In this document: positions 8,692 to 16,517 of the stretch, piece after piece
Layout of the letters: each line of letters opens with the position of its first letter
How positions within the stretch are numbered: position 1 is the first letter of the stretch
DNA from: Mobilitalea torta
Lineage (GTDB): Bacteria; Bacillota; Clostridia; Lachnospirales; Lachnospiraceae
NCBI RefSeq assembly: GCF_050433395.1
Contig: NZ_JBNPXH010000004.1
Coordinates: forward strand, 124,001-188,000
Length of the DNA: 64,000 nt
Direction of reading: 5' to 3'
The notes under the pieces: model-generated
Seen by the model: only the letters and a program-made list of their open reading frames with translations
Databases searched by the model: none
What the model was told of the DNA's origin: nothing
Translations under genes and position numbers: made by a program

Positions 8692-9168
8692 ATGATTACA
8701 AGAAAATCAAGCAGAGCGATTATTTTGAATAAAAAGAATGAAATATTTTTATTTCAATATCATTTTGACTATTTTATCAAAGGTAATATAGTTTGGATCA
8801 CTCCTGGCGGCGGGCTTGAAGAAGGGGAATCTTTTGATATGGCACTTGAAAGAGAAGTCTTTGAGGAACTGGGCATACAGATAAACCGGGATTACCAGCA
8901 AATTTATTACAGAAATCCAGTCTATTATTTAAAAAATGGTGAAATAGCTCAATGCGAAGAGAGATTTTTTCTTGTTTATGCCGATGGAAATGATTTCTCA
9001 TATACTAATTGGACTGAAAGTGAAAACACAAGAATGCTGGATGGCAAGTGGTGGTCTGCAGATGAAATAAAACAGTCAGATGATGAGTTTTTCACAAATG
9101 ATATCATTGATATCCTAAATAATCTCTCCGCTGGACAAATCCCAATGGTTCCAATCGAAATAGCATAA
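8692..9168 (+). CDS. NUDIX hydrolase
   Basis: A complete Nudix box lies at about residues 39-61: GGGLEEGESF followed by REVFEELGI (GX5EX7REUXEEXGU). The family hydrolyses nucleoside diphosphates linked to another moiety. At 158 residues this is a single-domain member; the fairly conserved ITPGGGLEEGE context resembles MutT-like and ADP-sugar type enzymes, but the substrate cannot be assigned. It lies 20 bases after a NUDIX zinc-ribbon remnant and 15 bases before a kinase-fold gene, so it may share an operon with the latter. Confidence 0.92.
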   Translation: MITRKSSRAIILNKKNEIFLFQYHFDYFIKGNIVWITPGGGLEEGESFDMALEREVFEELGIQINRDYQQIYYRNPVYYLKNGEIAQCEERFFLVYADGNDFSYTNWTESENTRMLDGKWWSADEIKQSDDEFFTNDIIDILNNLSAGQIPMVPIEIA

Positions 9169-9183
9169 GCTGAAGGAGTAAAA

Positions 9184-10206
9184 ATGAATGATACAGCAAT
9201 CTATAATGATATCAAAGATTTATTTAATACTTATAAAATTGGAAATGTAATTGAAAAACCTATCAGCATTTCAGGCGGACTTCTGCACAAAATGTTTAAG
9301 GTTACCACCGGAACCAATGTATACGCCGTAAAATGGCTTAATCCTTCCATTATGCAGCGAAAATTTGTAATGGAGAATATGATCAATTCCGAACGAATTG
9401 CAAATGCCTTTTCCAAGCATCTTCCAGTGGTAGCTGCGTTAAATTTCGGGGGACATCATATCCTGCATTCGAACAATAAATATTATATGGTATTTCATTG
9501 GATTACAGGCACCTCTATTTTTCCCCCCTCTATCCAGGGCAAAAATTGTTATGCAATCGGAAATGCTTTAGGCAGAATTCATCATTTAGATATTACCATA
9601 CCAGAAGTTGAGAAAGATAAGAACCATTCTGTTATCTATAACTTTCAGCAATTTTTTGACAAAGGGAAAGAACAGAATGCCGACTGGGCTAACGCTTATT
9701 CCTATATGATTGATAAGTTAATTAATTGGAACAAACGTGTTAATGACGCTAATCTCATATTGTCTGAATTTATGGTGATCAGCCATAGAGATTTGGACCC
9801 CAAAAATGTAATGTGGGATCAGGGAATACCATATTTCATTGATTGGGAAGCCGCAGGATATGTAAACCCATATCAAGAGCTGTTGGAAGTCTTAAATTAC
9901 TGGGCTAATGACGGTAAAGGCGGGCTGGATAAAGATAAATTCATAATACTATTCCATGCTTACCGGGAACATATGAATATCAAAACAGTTGATTGGGATT
10001 GTGTGCTTGACAGCGGCTACGCCGGTATGCTGGGCTGGTTAGAATATAGCTGCAAACGGGCATTAGGAATAGAAAGTACGGATGAGGAAGAGAAGGTACT
10101 TGGAGCAGAGCAAATAGCAGGAACCATGAAAGAGCTGGAAAGATATGATCACCAAATGAAAATAATAAAGAAATGGCTTAAGGATGAATTAGAACTGCAT
10201 CCTTAA
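9184..10206 (+). CDS. Aminoglycoside phosphotransferase (APH)-fold kinase
   Basis: The 340-residue protein has the APH/choline kinase fold signature: the Brenner motif ISHRDLDPKNVMWD with catalytic Asp and Asn, followed by the metal-binding FIDWEAAGYVNP. The N-lobe contains a GG-rich loop (SGGLLHKMF) and VYAVKWLN with the ATP-positioning Lys. Members phosphorylate aminoglycosides, choline, homoserine, thiamine or sugars. Nothing in the sequence fixes the substrate, and the protein is longer than typical APH(3') resistance enzymes, so drug resistance should not be assumed. It follows the NUDIX gene by 15 bases. Confidence 0.88.
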   Translation: MNDTAIYNDIKDLFNTYKIGNVIEKPISISGGLLHKMFKVTTGTNVYAVKWLNPSIMQRKFVMENMINSERIANAFSKHLPVVAALNFGGHHILHSNNKYYMVFHWITGTSIFPPSIQGKNCYAIGNALGRIHHLDITIPEVEKDKNHSVIYNFQQFFDKGKEQNADWANAYSYMIDKLINWNKRVNDANLILSEFMVISHRDLDPKNVMWDQGIPYFIDWEAAGYVNPYQELLEVLNYWANDGKGGLDKDKFIILFHAYREHMNIKTVDWDCVLDSGYAGMLGWLEYSCKRALGIESTDEEEKVLGAEQIAGTMKELERYDHQMKIIKKWLKDELELHP

Positions 10207-10232
10207 AATCCTTCTGCCGCCCTGATATTATT

Positions 10233-11561
10233 TTACATAGAATTGTAGAGCGTGAATCGAAAAACGGTCCATTCATTTTCTATGCTCTCGACAGCAATAT
10301 CCCCTTCAAGCCGATTAATCATTGCCTTGGCAATTGACAGGCCAAGTCCATAGCTAACGCTATCCTCTGAACGGGATTTGTCAGCCCGATAAAACCGGTC
10401 AAAAATTCTGGGCAGGTCTTCCTTTGCAATTCCTTTTCCGCTGTTTTTGACGGAACAAATAACACTATGCCCGCTCTTTGTCAAGGATACCGTAATTGTC
10501 CCATTGATATCGGAATATTTGATAGCGTTTTCTAATAAAATTGTAAATACCTGGCTAACCATCTCCTGATCGCTGTTGATAACAATGTCCGTTCCAATCC
10601 GCTTCAATATAGAAAGTCCTTTTTCGGCTGCCGCTGCCTCCATAGATGCAATTTCCCTATGGATGATATCGCTTATGTCAAAAGGTGCTTTGGGTGCCTC
10701 AATGTCTGCATCCTCCATTTTTGCAAGCAATAAAAGGCTGTTTATCAGCTTTGCCATTCTGTCAGTGCCGATTTTCATATAATCCAGCCATTCATGCTGA
10801 CTCCGGATGGTTTCGTCCTGATTGGCTAAGAGCGCGTCGTAATTTGCCGTGATAATCGAAAGCGGGGTTTTTAATTCGTGGGAAGCATCCGCGACGAACT
10901 GCCGCTGCTTCTCCCATGCGGAGGCGATGGGTCCTACGGAACGGTTGGCAAAATAAAGGCTTATAAGGAAAATGGCCGCCAGCATGGCAATGCCCACAAA
11001 AACAAAAGTAATCAGTAAGTCCCGTAAAGTCTTCTGTGTATCCGTAATGTCCAGAAATGAAATCTGATAATTGTTATCGGAGGTGTTGGTAACGGAACGT
11101 CCATCCTCATAGATTTGGGTTATGCTCACCGGGCTAACGGAGTACATCCAGAGCCGGCCTTCCAGGCTGATTGGCGACTTCGCTCCTTTTTGCCAGGCTA
11201 TCCGGGCCGCCTCCCGATAGATTTCTTCCGGCAGATCCAGAATGGTGTCAATGTCAGTAATTCTGCCATTCTGATCTAAAAATATGGTAAAGGAAGGCAT
11301 ATAGTCAGAGGAAACCTCACGAACCATATGTCCCTGCTCTTGTCTCTCAGATAAAAGTCCGTCCGATGCTGTCTCCGGCTGGTCAATGGCATTTTCAGAA
11401 GAAACCATGATCGTTTTTGACATGCCGCCCAGCTTTTTTTGATTTTCATTTTGAATATTGCGATAGGTTGTCAGATACACTGCGCTGAATGCAGCAAACA
11501 TAACCAGGCAAGTAATCGCCATGTTTAGAAAAAGGAACCTGTTTCGTAATTTCTTAAACAT
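10233..11561 (-). CDS. Two-component sensor histidine kinase (HisKA/HATPase)
   Basis: The 442-residue membrane kinase has TM1 at about 9-31, an extracytoplasmic domain of about 150 residues, TM2 at about 182-204, a short linker, HisKA with the phospho-accepting His228 in VADASHELKTPLS, and HATPase_c with N-box LLENAIKYS, NSGKGI and GLGLSIAKAM. It is the last gene of a minus-strand operon: secreted Asp-box protein, response regulator, kinase. The regulator stop (11564-11562) abuts its ATG. The extracytoplasmic part has no named domain I can recognise. Its stimulus is unknown, but the co-encoded secreted protein is an obvious candidate input or output. Confidence 0.94.
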   Translation of the reverse strand: MFKKLRNRFLFLNMAITCLVMFAAFSAVYLTTYRNIQNENQKKLGGMSKTIMVSSENAIDQPETASDGLLSERQEQGHMVREVSSDYMPSFTIFLDQNGRITDIDTILDLPEEIYREAARIAWQKGAKSPISLEGRLWMYSVSPVSITQIYEDGRSVTNTSDNNYQISFLDITDTQKTLRDLLITFVFVGIAMLAAIFLISLYFANRSVGPIASAWEKQRQFVADASHELKTPLSIITANYDALLANQDETIRSQHEWLDYMKIGTDRMAKLINSLLLLAKMEDADIEAPKAPFDISDIIHREIASMEAAAAEKGLSILKRIGTDIVINSDQEMVSQVFTILLENAIKYSDINGTITVSLTKSGHSVICSVKNSGKGIAKEDLPRIFDRFYRADKSRSEDSVSYGLGLSIAKAMINRLEGDIAVESIENEWTVFRFTLYNSM

Positions 11562-12248
11562 CTATCTCCCATCCTCTCCTGCCACCAAGGTATAGCCTGC
11601 GCCCCGTATCGTGCGTATCATCGTCCCTGACCGAACCTCTGCCAGCTTTTTTCTCAGCAGAGAGATATGCGCCTCCACATGATTGTCCACTGCCTCGGTA
11701 TCATAGCCCCATATTTTTTCTATGATCGTGTCCTTTGATATAATCCTGTTTTTATGATCGATGAGAAGCTCCAGCAATTGCGTTTCTTTCAGCGTGAGCC
11801 TGGTTTCCGATCCGCTGCATTTCAGCATGAGGGCATGGGGCAAAAGCTGCAGATCGCCAAAGGTCAGCGTCCCGTCGTTCAGCAGTCTGGTTTTTCGTCT
11901 TCCCAGGGCGCGCAGCCGGGCCAGCAGCTCGTCGGTATGGAAGGGCTTTGCCAGATAGTCGTCAGCTCCCAGATCAAGGCCCTGTACCTTATCTTCAAGC
12001 TGGCCCCTGGCTGTCAGAAGGATAACGGGCGTTTCTATGCGGTTACGGCGTATTTCCTTTAAAATGGAAAGCCCATCCCGTTCCGGCAGCATAATGTCCA
12101 GGATAATGATATCATAAATATTGGAAAGAGCGCAGTCCAGCCCATACTGCCCGTCATGGGCCAAATCGACGGCATAATGGTTCTTCTTTAAGACTTCCGC
12201 TACTGCTTTTGCTATATATTTCTCATCTTCCACCATCAGTATCCGCAT
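11562..12248 (-). CDS. OmpR/PhoB family response regulator
   Basis: The protein starts MRILMVEDEKYIAKAV; the ATG at 12248 has an AAGGAG site, while the upstream in-frame ATG at 12290 does not and would add 14 atypical residues. The receiver domain has acidic residues in VEDE, the phospho-acceptor Asp51 in IIILDIMLPERDG, and the conserved Lys in LAKPFH. A winged-helix DNA-binding domain follows, ending in HISLLRKKL...RTIRGAGYTL. It pairs with the kinase encoded immediately downstream and is expected to control transcription, probably including the upstream Asp-box gene in the same operon. Confidence 0.95.
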   Translation of the reverse strand: MRILMVEDEKYIAKAVAEVLKKNHYAVDLAHDGQYGLDCALSNIYDIIILDIMLPERDGLSILKEIRRNRIETPVILLTARGQLEDKVQGLDLGADDYLAKPFHTDELLARLRALGRRKTRLLNDGTLTFGDLQLLPHALMLKCSGSETRLTLKETQLLELLIDHKNRIISKDTIIEKIWGYDTEAVDNHVEAHISLLRKKLAEVRSGTMIRTIRGAGYTLVAGEDGR

Positions 12249-12319
12249 AAATGACTCCTTTTTCTGTAGGTAGGGCAAAGAGGCCGCCAAACAGCCTCTT
12301 TGCCCCTTAATGCAAGATA

Positions 12320-12790
12320 TTATCTTCCAACCCTTACGCTGCCGTCCGGGTTGACTGTGGCATGGAATCCGTCAGGCACCGTGCTGCTCCATGTCTTGCC
12401 GCCGTCGGTTGAATACTGCATCGCACCATCGACGTTCTTGACAGCCACACTATAATCTCCGTCCGTTCCATCCGGGATCTCCCCATTGACAACAAGCGTT
12501 TGCTCGCTGCCGGCCGGGGGAGTCCCCTCATTCCAGGTCTCTCCGCCATCCAGGGAATAATGAAAATCGCTGTCCTCCGGCGTCCCCTCATTCCAGGTTT
12601 GTCCTCCGTCAACCGAATAACTTGGCTTGCCGTTATCCAGCTTAAACAGCTCGCCCAATTTTCCTCCGCTTACGGCATTGGCAGCCAGTGCCGTGGTCGT
12701 TCCAAAAGTCAGCACCAGCGCTGCACTAAGGGCAATCATACCCACTCTTCTCTTTCCTGTTCCTAAAATGTCCAAGATCTTTACTTTCAT
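12320..12790 (-). CDS. Secreted small protein with three Asp-box (BNR-like) repeats
   Basis: The start at 12790 is chosen for its GGAGGTAAT site. A signal peptide with a basic N-region (KRRVG), a hydrophobic core and an ALAANA cleavage region occupies about residues 1-38. The mature part of about 120 residues contains three Asp-box motifs (S-x-D-x-G-x-T-W): SVDGGQTW, SLDGGETW and STDGGKTW. The first two are followed by the same NEGTP segment. Asp-boxes usually sit on beta-propeller loops of sialidases, but three in a protein this small cannot make a propeller. It heads an operon with a two-component system, so it may be a sensor accessory or the regulated product. I do not recognise a named family. 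Confidence 0.8.
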   Translation of the reverse strand: MKVKILDILGTGKRRVGMIALSAALVLTFGTTTALAANAVSGGKLGELFKLDNGKPSYSVDGGQTWNEGTPEDSDFHYSLDGGETWNEGTPPAGSEQTLVVNGEIPDGTDGDYSVAVKNVDGAMQYSTDGGKTWSSTVPDGFHATVNPDGSVRVGR

Positions 12791-13165
12791 TCGATTACCT
12801 CCATTTAATATTTGCAGGCAGCTACCTTGCAATTATCATTTTAAAGGAGAAACCTTTGCTGAATCTGAAATAGAGAAGTTTTTTCATCCAGAAATCACAT
12901 ATGTATTATAACATATTGCTCCTCTTTTGTGTCTGTGAAGTCCGTGTAAACGAATTAACTTGCATTTCAAATAAATAGTTGATATATTTTAACTATAACA
13001 CGGAAGGGATGTGATAGGTATGTTTACAAAATACAGCATTGTTGTTGAGGTGGCATTAGGATAAAGCCGGTGGCATCTTAACAATTTACTGACCGCCTCA
13101 GGTTGTTATTCTTTTGCCTCCTTTCATCGAAGACAAAAAATAACAATAACAGGAGGTTCTGCAAA
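12791..13165. other. Divergent intergenic region
   Basis: This 375-base gap separates the Asp-box/two-component operon from the methyltransferase gene and must hold both promoters. A 14-codon frame at 13021 (MFTKYSIVVEVALG, then TAA) is too short to call. No strong promoter pair could be picked out with confidence. Confidence 0.4.
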
Positions 13166-13885
13166 ATGCGGAATTTTATTTTTAAGGAAAAGTACGGCAC
13201 ATTGATTCAGAGTCTGATTGAAGACTATAATAACAGTCATAGTCATAACTATATCATGGGGCCGGATGCATTATGTCTTATTGAGGTTTTATGCGAAAAA
13301 ATGGATCTAAAACCTGGCATGCGTGTATTGGACATGGGGTGCGGAACAGGCTTCACTTCAATTATATTGGCAAAAGAATTCGGAGTCACTGTATTTGCAA
13401 ATGATTTATGGTTTTCTGCATCCGAAAATTATGAGCGCTTTGTTAAAGCCGGAGTTGAAGACAGGGTGTTTCCTTTTAGAGCGGAAGCCCACAGCCTTCC
13501 TTTCGCAAACAATTTTTTTGACGCGGCTATCAGCATTGATGCCTATCATTATTTTGGCACAGATGAGTGCTACTTATGTGATTATTATGCTAAATTAGTG
13601 AAACCAAACGGGCAGTTTGGCCTCGTCCTTCCCGGTCTTTCCAGAGAGTTTACTGACGGTCTCCCAGAGAAAATGAAGCCCTTCTGGGAACCTAATATGT
13701 ATGCCTGGCATAGTGCCGGATGGTGGAAGCATCTTTGGGAAAAGACTGATTTGGTAGATATTACTTGTGCTCAAGAAATTCTTGACGGTAAATCGATTTG
13801 GAGAATGACGGCAGATGATGAGCTCCACGATGCCGATACAGAAAATTATCTTACCCTGATACTTATGACGGCCACAAAAAAATAA
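13166..13885 (+). CDS. Class I SAM-dependent methyltransferase
   Basis: The start at 13166 follows an AGGAGG site; a frame open further upstream adds 21 unlikely residues. Motif I, VLDMGCGTGFTSIILAKEFG, is the SAM-binding loop of the Rossmann-fold methyltransferases, followed by an acidic position near ANDLWF and post-motifs FPFRAEAHSLPF and FFDAAISIDAYHYFG. The 239-residue size and layout resemble small-molecule methyltransferases (UbiE/COQ5-like, Methyltransf_11). The substrate is unknown. It is monocistronic, closed by a long perfect hairpin. Confidence 0.9.
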   Translation: MRNFIFKEKYGTLIQSLIEDYNNSHSHNYIMGPDALCLIEVLCEKMDLKPGMRVLDMGCGTGFTSIILAKEFGVTVFANDLWFSASENYERFVKAGVEDRVFPFRAEAHSLPFANNFFDAAISIDAYHYFGTDECYLCDYYAKLVKPNGQFGLVLPGLSREFTDGLPEKMKPFWEPNMYAWHSAGWWKHLWEKTDLVDITCAQEILDGKSIWRMTADDELHDADTENYLTLILMTATKK

Positions 13886-13931
13886 TATATAACAAGAAGG
13901 AAGCTTTTGCTTCCTTCTTGTTATATATTAT
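13882..13931. terminator. Perfect 23-bp hairpin after methyltransferase gene
   Basis: Arms 13882-13904 and 13909-13931 pair without mismatch around a TTTT loop; the centre reads GAAGGAAGCTTTTGCTTCC. The stem begins at the stop codon. There is no long T tract after it, but such long stems commonly end transcription or protect a 3' end. Confidence 0.7.
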
Positions 13932-13951
13932 CAGGTTAATCATTAAACTGC

Positions 13952-13997
13952 TTGACTGTAAACTATGTTTATACTTTAAAATATACTATATAAACAT
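13952..13997 (+). promoter_or_regulatory. Candidate MerR-type promoter with perfect inverted repeat
   Basis: TTGACT (13952-13957) and TAAAAT (13977-13982) are separated by 19 bases, the unusually long spacer that MerR-family activators correct by DNA distortion. A perfect 10-base inverted repeat, TATGTTTATA (13964-13973) and TATAAACATA (13989-13998), overlaps the -10. It lies 15 bases before the MerR-like gene and suggests autoregulation. The dyad position, partly downstream of the spacer, is not canonical. Confidence 0.5.
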
Positions 13998-14012
13998 AAG
14001 GAGAGGTTTACT

Positions 14013-14852
14013 ATGACAATAAAAGAAGTGGAAGAGAGGACCCGCTTAAGCCGTTCAAATATACGGTTCTATGAAAAGGAAAAGCTGATAGCTCCGGTCA
14101 GAAATGAAAATAACGGATATCGGGAATATACGGAGGAAGATATTGAAAATATAAAAAAAATCGCCTTTTTAAGAACATTGGACATTTCAATCGAAGAGAT
14201 AAGAAAGATAATGCTTTATGAAACCGAATTATCTGAGATAATCTCCATTCAATATCAAAAGCTTGATACACAGATCGAAGAGCTGCAATCAGCAAAATCT
14301 TTGTGCTCTAGAATGTTACAAATCGATAATTTGAATATCAATGATTTGAAAGTGGAGCAGTATGCTGATGATGTGGATCATTATTGGTCTGAAAACAAAA
14401 AGGTGTTCAAGCTGGATTCCGTAAGCTTTTTCTATATGTGGGGCGGCTTTATTACGTGGGGATTTATTACCGTATTATGCTTAATTGTTGCTGCTTTGGC
14501 ATATCCTTCTCTGCCGGACAAGATACCCGTCCAATGGAGCGGAGGGAATGTCAGCTCATCCGTATCAAAAGTGTTTCTATTTGCCTATCCCTTAGCTTGC
14601 ATTCTTATTCGTTTCTTTTTTAAACCTTATATATGGAGATGGTTGCAGATCAATGCCCCTTACAGTGAAAACATAGCTAACTATATAACGAATTTTATGT
14701 GCTTTGTTGCTTTCTCCATTGAGATTTTTACTATCCTGTTTATTGCCGGGATTGTAAAACACATTACAAATATTCTGCTGATTGACACAGTGGTATTGAT
14801 AGGACTGCCACTCCTTGGTCTGATGAAAACAGATACTAAGGACAGAAACTAA
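14013..14852 (+). CDS. Membrane-anchored MerR-type regulator with DUF1648 domain
   Basis: The N-terminal 75 residues are a MerR helix-turn-helix and wing (TIKEVEERTRLSRSNIRFYE...GYREYTEEDI), followed by a helical region of about 45 residues expected to form the dimer coiled coil. From about residue 135 the protein is a membrane domain with at least four hydrophobic segments. Its first loop, YPSLPDKIPVQWSGG, is the DUF1648 signature known from SdpI-like membrane proteins. This makes it a DNA-binding protein fixed in the membrane, so a signal sensed in or outside the membrane could act directly on transcription. No target gene besides itself is evident; the nearest downstream genes are a tiny frame and an aminotransferase. 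Confidence 0.88.
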   Translation: MTIKEVEERTRLSRSNIRFYEKEKLIAPVRNENNGYREYTEEDIENIKKIAFLRTLDISIEEIRKIMLYETELSEIISIQYQKLDTQIEELQSAKSLCSRMLQIDNLNINDLKVEQYADDVDHYWSENKKVFKLDSVSFFYMWGGFITWGFITVLCLIVAALAYPSLPDKIPVQWSGGNVSSSVSKVFLFAYPLACILIRFFFKPYIWRWLQINAPYSENIANYITNFMCFVAFSIEIFTILFIAGIVKHITNILLIDTVVLIGLPLLGLMKTDTKDRN

Positions 14853-14859
14853 TACCTCA

Positions 14860-15000
14860 ATGAGTAACAGCTTCTATTCACCTGCACTTAAATTTATATC
14901 AGATATTTACAAGTATCATAGATTAGGATATTGCGAATCAAAGGATAATGGTGTATCTTTTTTTATAGACAATAAACCCAGTACAGAAGAAGCTTTTTGA
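14860..15000 (+). CDS. Small hypothetical protein (46 aa), doubtful
   Basis: An ATG frame encodes 46 residues (MSNSFYSPALKFISDIYK..., ending STEEAF) in the gap between the MerR-like gene and the aminotransferase. It has no clear ribosome site, no signal peptide and no domain I recognise. The composition looks protein-like (aromatic and charged residues well spread), so it may be a remnant or a real micro-protein. Confidence 0.25.
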   Translation: MSNSFYSPALKFISDIYKYHRLGYCESKDNGVSFFIDNKPSTEEAF

Positions 15001-15016
15001 AAGGAGCTGCCGCTTT

Positions 15017-16174
15017 ATGAATATCGAATTTTCCGAAAGAGCCAACCGCTTTGGAAGCAATATTTTTAATACCTTGAATGATCTAAAAAATCAACGTTTG
15101 AATTCAGGAAAGGCCGTATATAATTTTACCGTGGGAACGCCGGATTTTAAACCCGATTCCTTCATCATGGAGGCCGTTTCCAAGGCGGCCCTTGATCCTG
15201 ATAATTATAAATATTCCCTTGGGGATTCCCCGGTGCTCACTGAAGCTGTTATCCAATGGTATAAAAGAAGATATCAGGTTGATCTGACGGCTGACGAAAT
15301 CACTTCTGTAAGCGGTACGCAGGAGGGAATGACACACATCGGACTGGCACTGCTCAATCACGGGGATACGGTCCTAGTTCCCAATCCCGGCTATCCTATT
15401 TTTGAAATCGGCCCTTATCTATGCGGGGCCAAAATTGAGTACTATGATCTCCTGCCGGAATATGGCTATCTCCCGGACTTTGATTCCATCCCAGAGGAAA
15501 CCGCGGCAAGGGCTAAGATGATGATCGTCTCCTATCCCGCTAACCCTGTATGTGCGGCGGCCCCCGATTCCTTCTACAAGGAGCTGATTGACTTTGCCAT
15601 GAAATATAAGATCGTGATTATCCATGACAATGCATACTCGGAAATCGTTTATGACGGCGGCAAGGCCGGTTCCTTCCTGAGCTTTCCCGGTGCAAAGGAG
15701 GTCGGTGTGGAATTTAACTCTCTTTCCAAGACCTATAATATCACAGGCATCCGGATTTCCTTCTTACTTGGCAATCCCGATATTATCCGCGCCTTCAAGA
15801 CAATCCGTTCCCAGTTTGATTACGGTACCAGTTATCTGGTTCAAAAAGCGGCCATCGCTGCCCTAACCGGACCTCAGGACAATATCGCCGTTAATTGCAG
15901 GGAGTATGAAAGAAGAAGGGACGCGCTCTGCTCAGGCCTTGAAAAGCTGGGCATGAGGGTACATAAATCCGCCGGTTCTATGTTCGTATGGGCCCATATT
16001 CCGGACGGATATACGAATTCCAATGAGTATTGCAGAAAGCTTTTTGAGGAAACAGGAATCCTCTGCACTCCCGGCAGCAGCTTCGGCACCCTTGGGGAAG
16101 GCTATGTGAGATTCGCCCTGGTTCTTCCGGCTGATGTGATAAACGCTGTCTTCACAGAGATTTCATTCGGCTAA
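15017..16174 (+). CDS. Class I/II PLP-dependent aminotransferase
   Basis: The 385-residue protein has the fold-type I layout: the N-terminal YNFTVGTPDFKPDSF substrate loop, GTQEGMTHIGLAL near the phosphate-binding site, NPGYPIFEIG, the Asn in SYPANPVCA, the Asp and Tyr in IIHDNAYSEIVYDG, the Schiff-base Lys in FNSLSKTYNITGIR, and a C-terminal Arg in YVRFALVL. The pattern is that of the AspC/PatA/DapL-like class I group (about 390 residues). An AAAGGAG site precedes the ATG. Candidate substrates include alanine, aspartate, aromatic amino acids or LL-diaminopimelate; I cannot decide from sequence alone. Confidence 0.92.
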   Translation: MNIEFSERANRFGSNIFNTLNDLKNQRLNSGKAVYNFTVGTPDFKPDSFIMEAVSKAALDPDNYKYSLGDSPVLTEAVIQWYKRRYQVDLTADEITSVSGTQEGMTHIGLALLNHGDTVLVPNPGYPIFEIGPYLCGAKIEYYDLLPEYGYLPDFDSIPEETAARAKMMIVSYPANPVCAAAPDSFYKELIDFAMKYKIVIIHDNAYSEIVYDGGKAGSFLSFPGAKEVGVEFNSLSKTYNITGIRISFLLGNPDIIRAFKTIRSQFDYGTSYLVQKAAIAALTGPQDNIAVNCREYERRRDALCSGLEKLGMRVHKSAGSMFVWAHIPDGYTNSNEYCRKLFEETGILCTPGSSFGTLGEGYVRFALVLPADVINAVFTEISFG

Positions 16175-16517
16175 GATCGATGGAGACTCACCTGATATCC
16201 GACCTTCAGATTATAGAATTTTTAGAATCTTGGATGACAGGAACCGAATAGCTAATGCCAAAATCCAGAGATAAAGCATAACAAACTTAACCGTTGTAAA
16301 GTACGAGCATGTGGTTATCATTGGATTGCTAATTGCCGGATAATTCTTCAGTATTATAAGCAGGAAAGTATTTTCTAAAATATCAAACAGAGCTCCTGGA
16401 ACGTTATGCTAACCTGGTCTGCTAATAAGGCAAATATTTCTCCTGCGGAATTGGCGGCAATTATAAATACACCCTAAAAACCATGCTATCAACTTTCCGG
16501 CCTTTAGGGTGTATTGT
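16175..16517. other. Intergenic region with possible gene remnant
   Basis: This AT-rich gap lies between convergent genes. A stop-free plus-strand stretch just before the terminator hairpin (about 16390-16478) reads like protein, with SWNVMLTW and ISPAELAAIINTP, but has no start or ribosome site. It may be the tail of a decayed gene. Nothing else is evident apart from the hairpin at the right end. Confidence 0.3.
16469..16512 (-). terminator. Hairpin terminator of the polysaccharide locus
   Basis: ACACCCTAAA (16469-16478) pairs with TTTAGGGTGT (16503-16512). On the minus strand the stem is followed by a T-rich ATTTATAATT. It starts six bases after the deacetylase stop, which fits the end of the minus-strand operon; it may also act on plus-strand transcripts. 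Confidence 0.6.

Noticed and set aside
9184..10206. Aminoglycoside resistance gene
   Set aside because: The kinase fold is clear, but it lacks identity to known resistance enzymes and has no mobile context; many APH-fold proteins are metabolic.
13021..13065. 14-codon frame between divergent promoters
   Set aside because: It is too short and unsupported by conservation or by a terminator that would suggest a leader peptide.
2589..16174. Integrated mobile island
   Set aside because: Base composition differs from the left flank, but no integrase, transposase, att-like repeats or tRNA gene was found at the borders.
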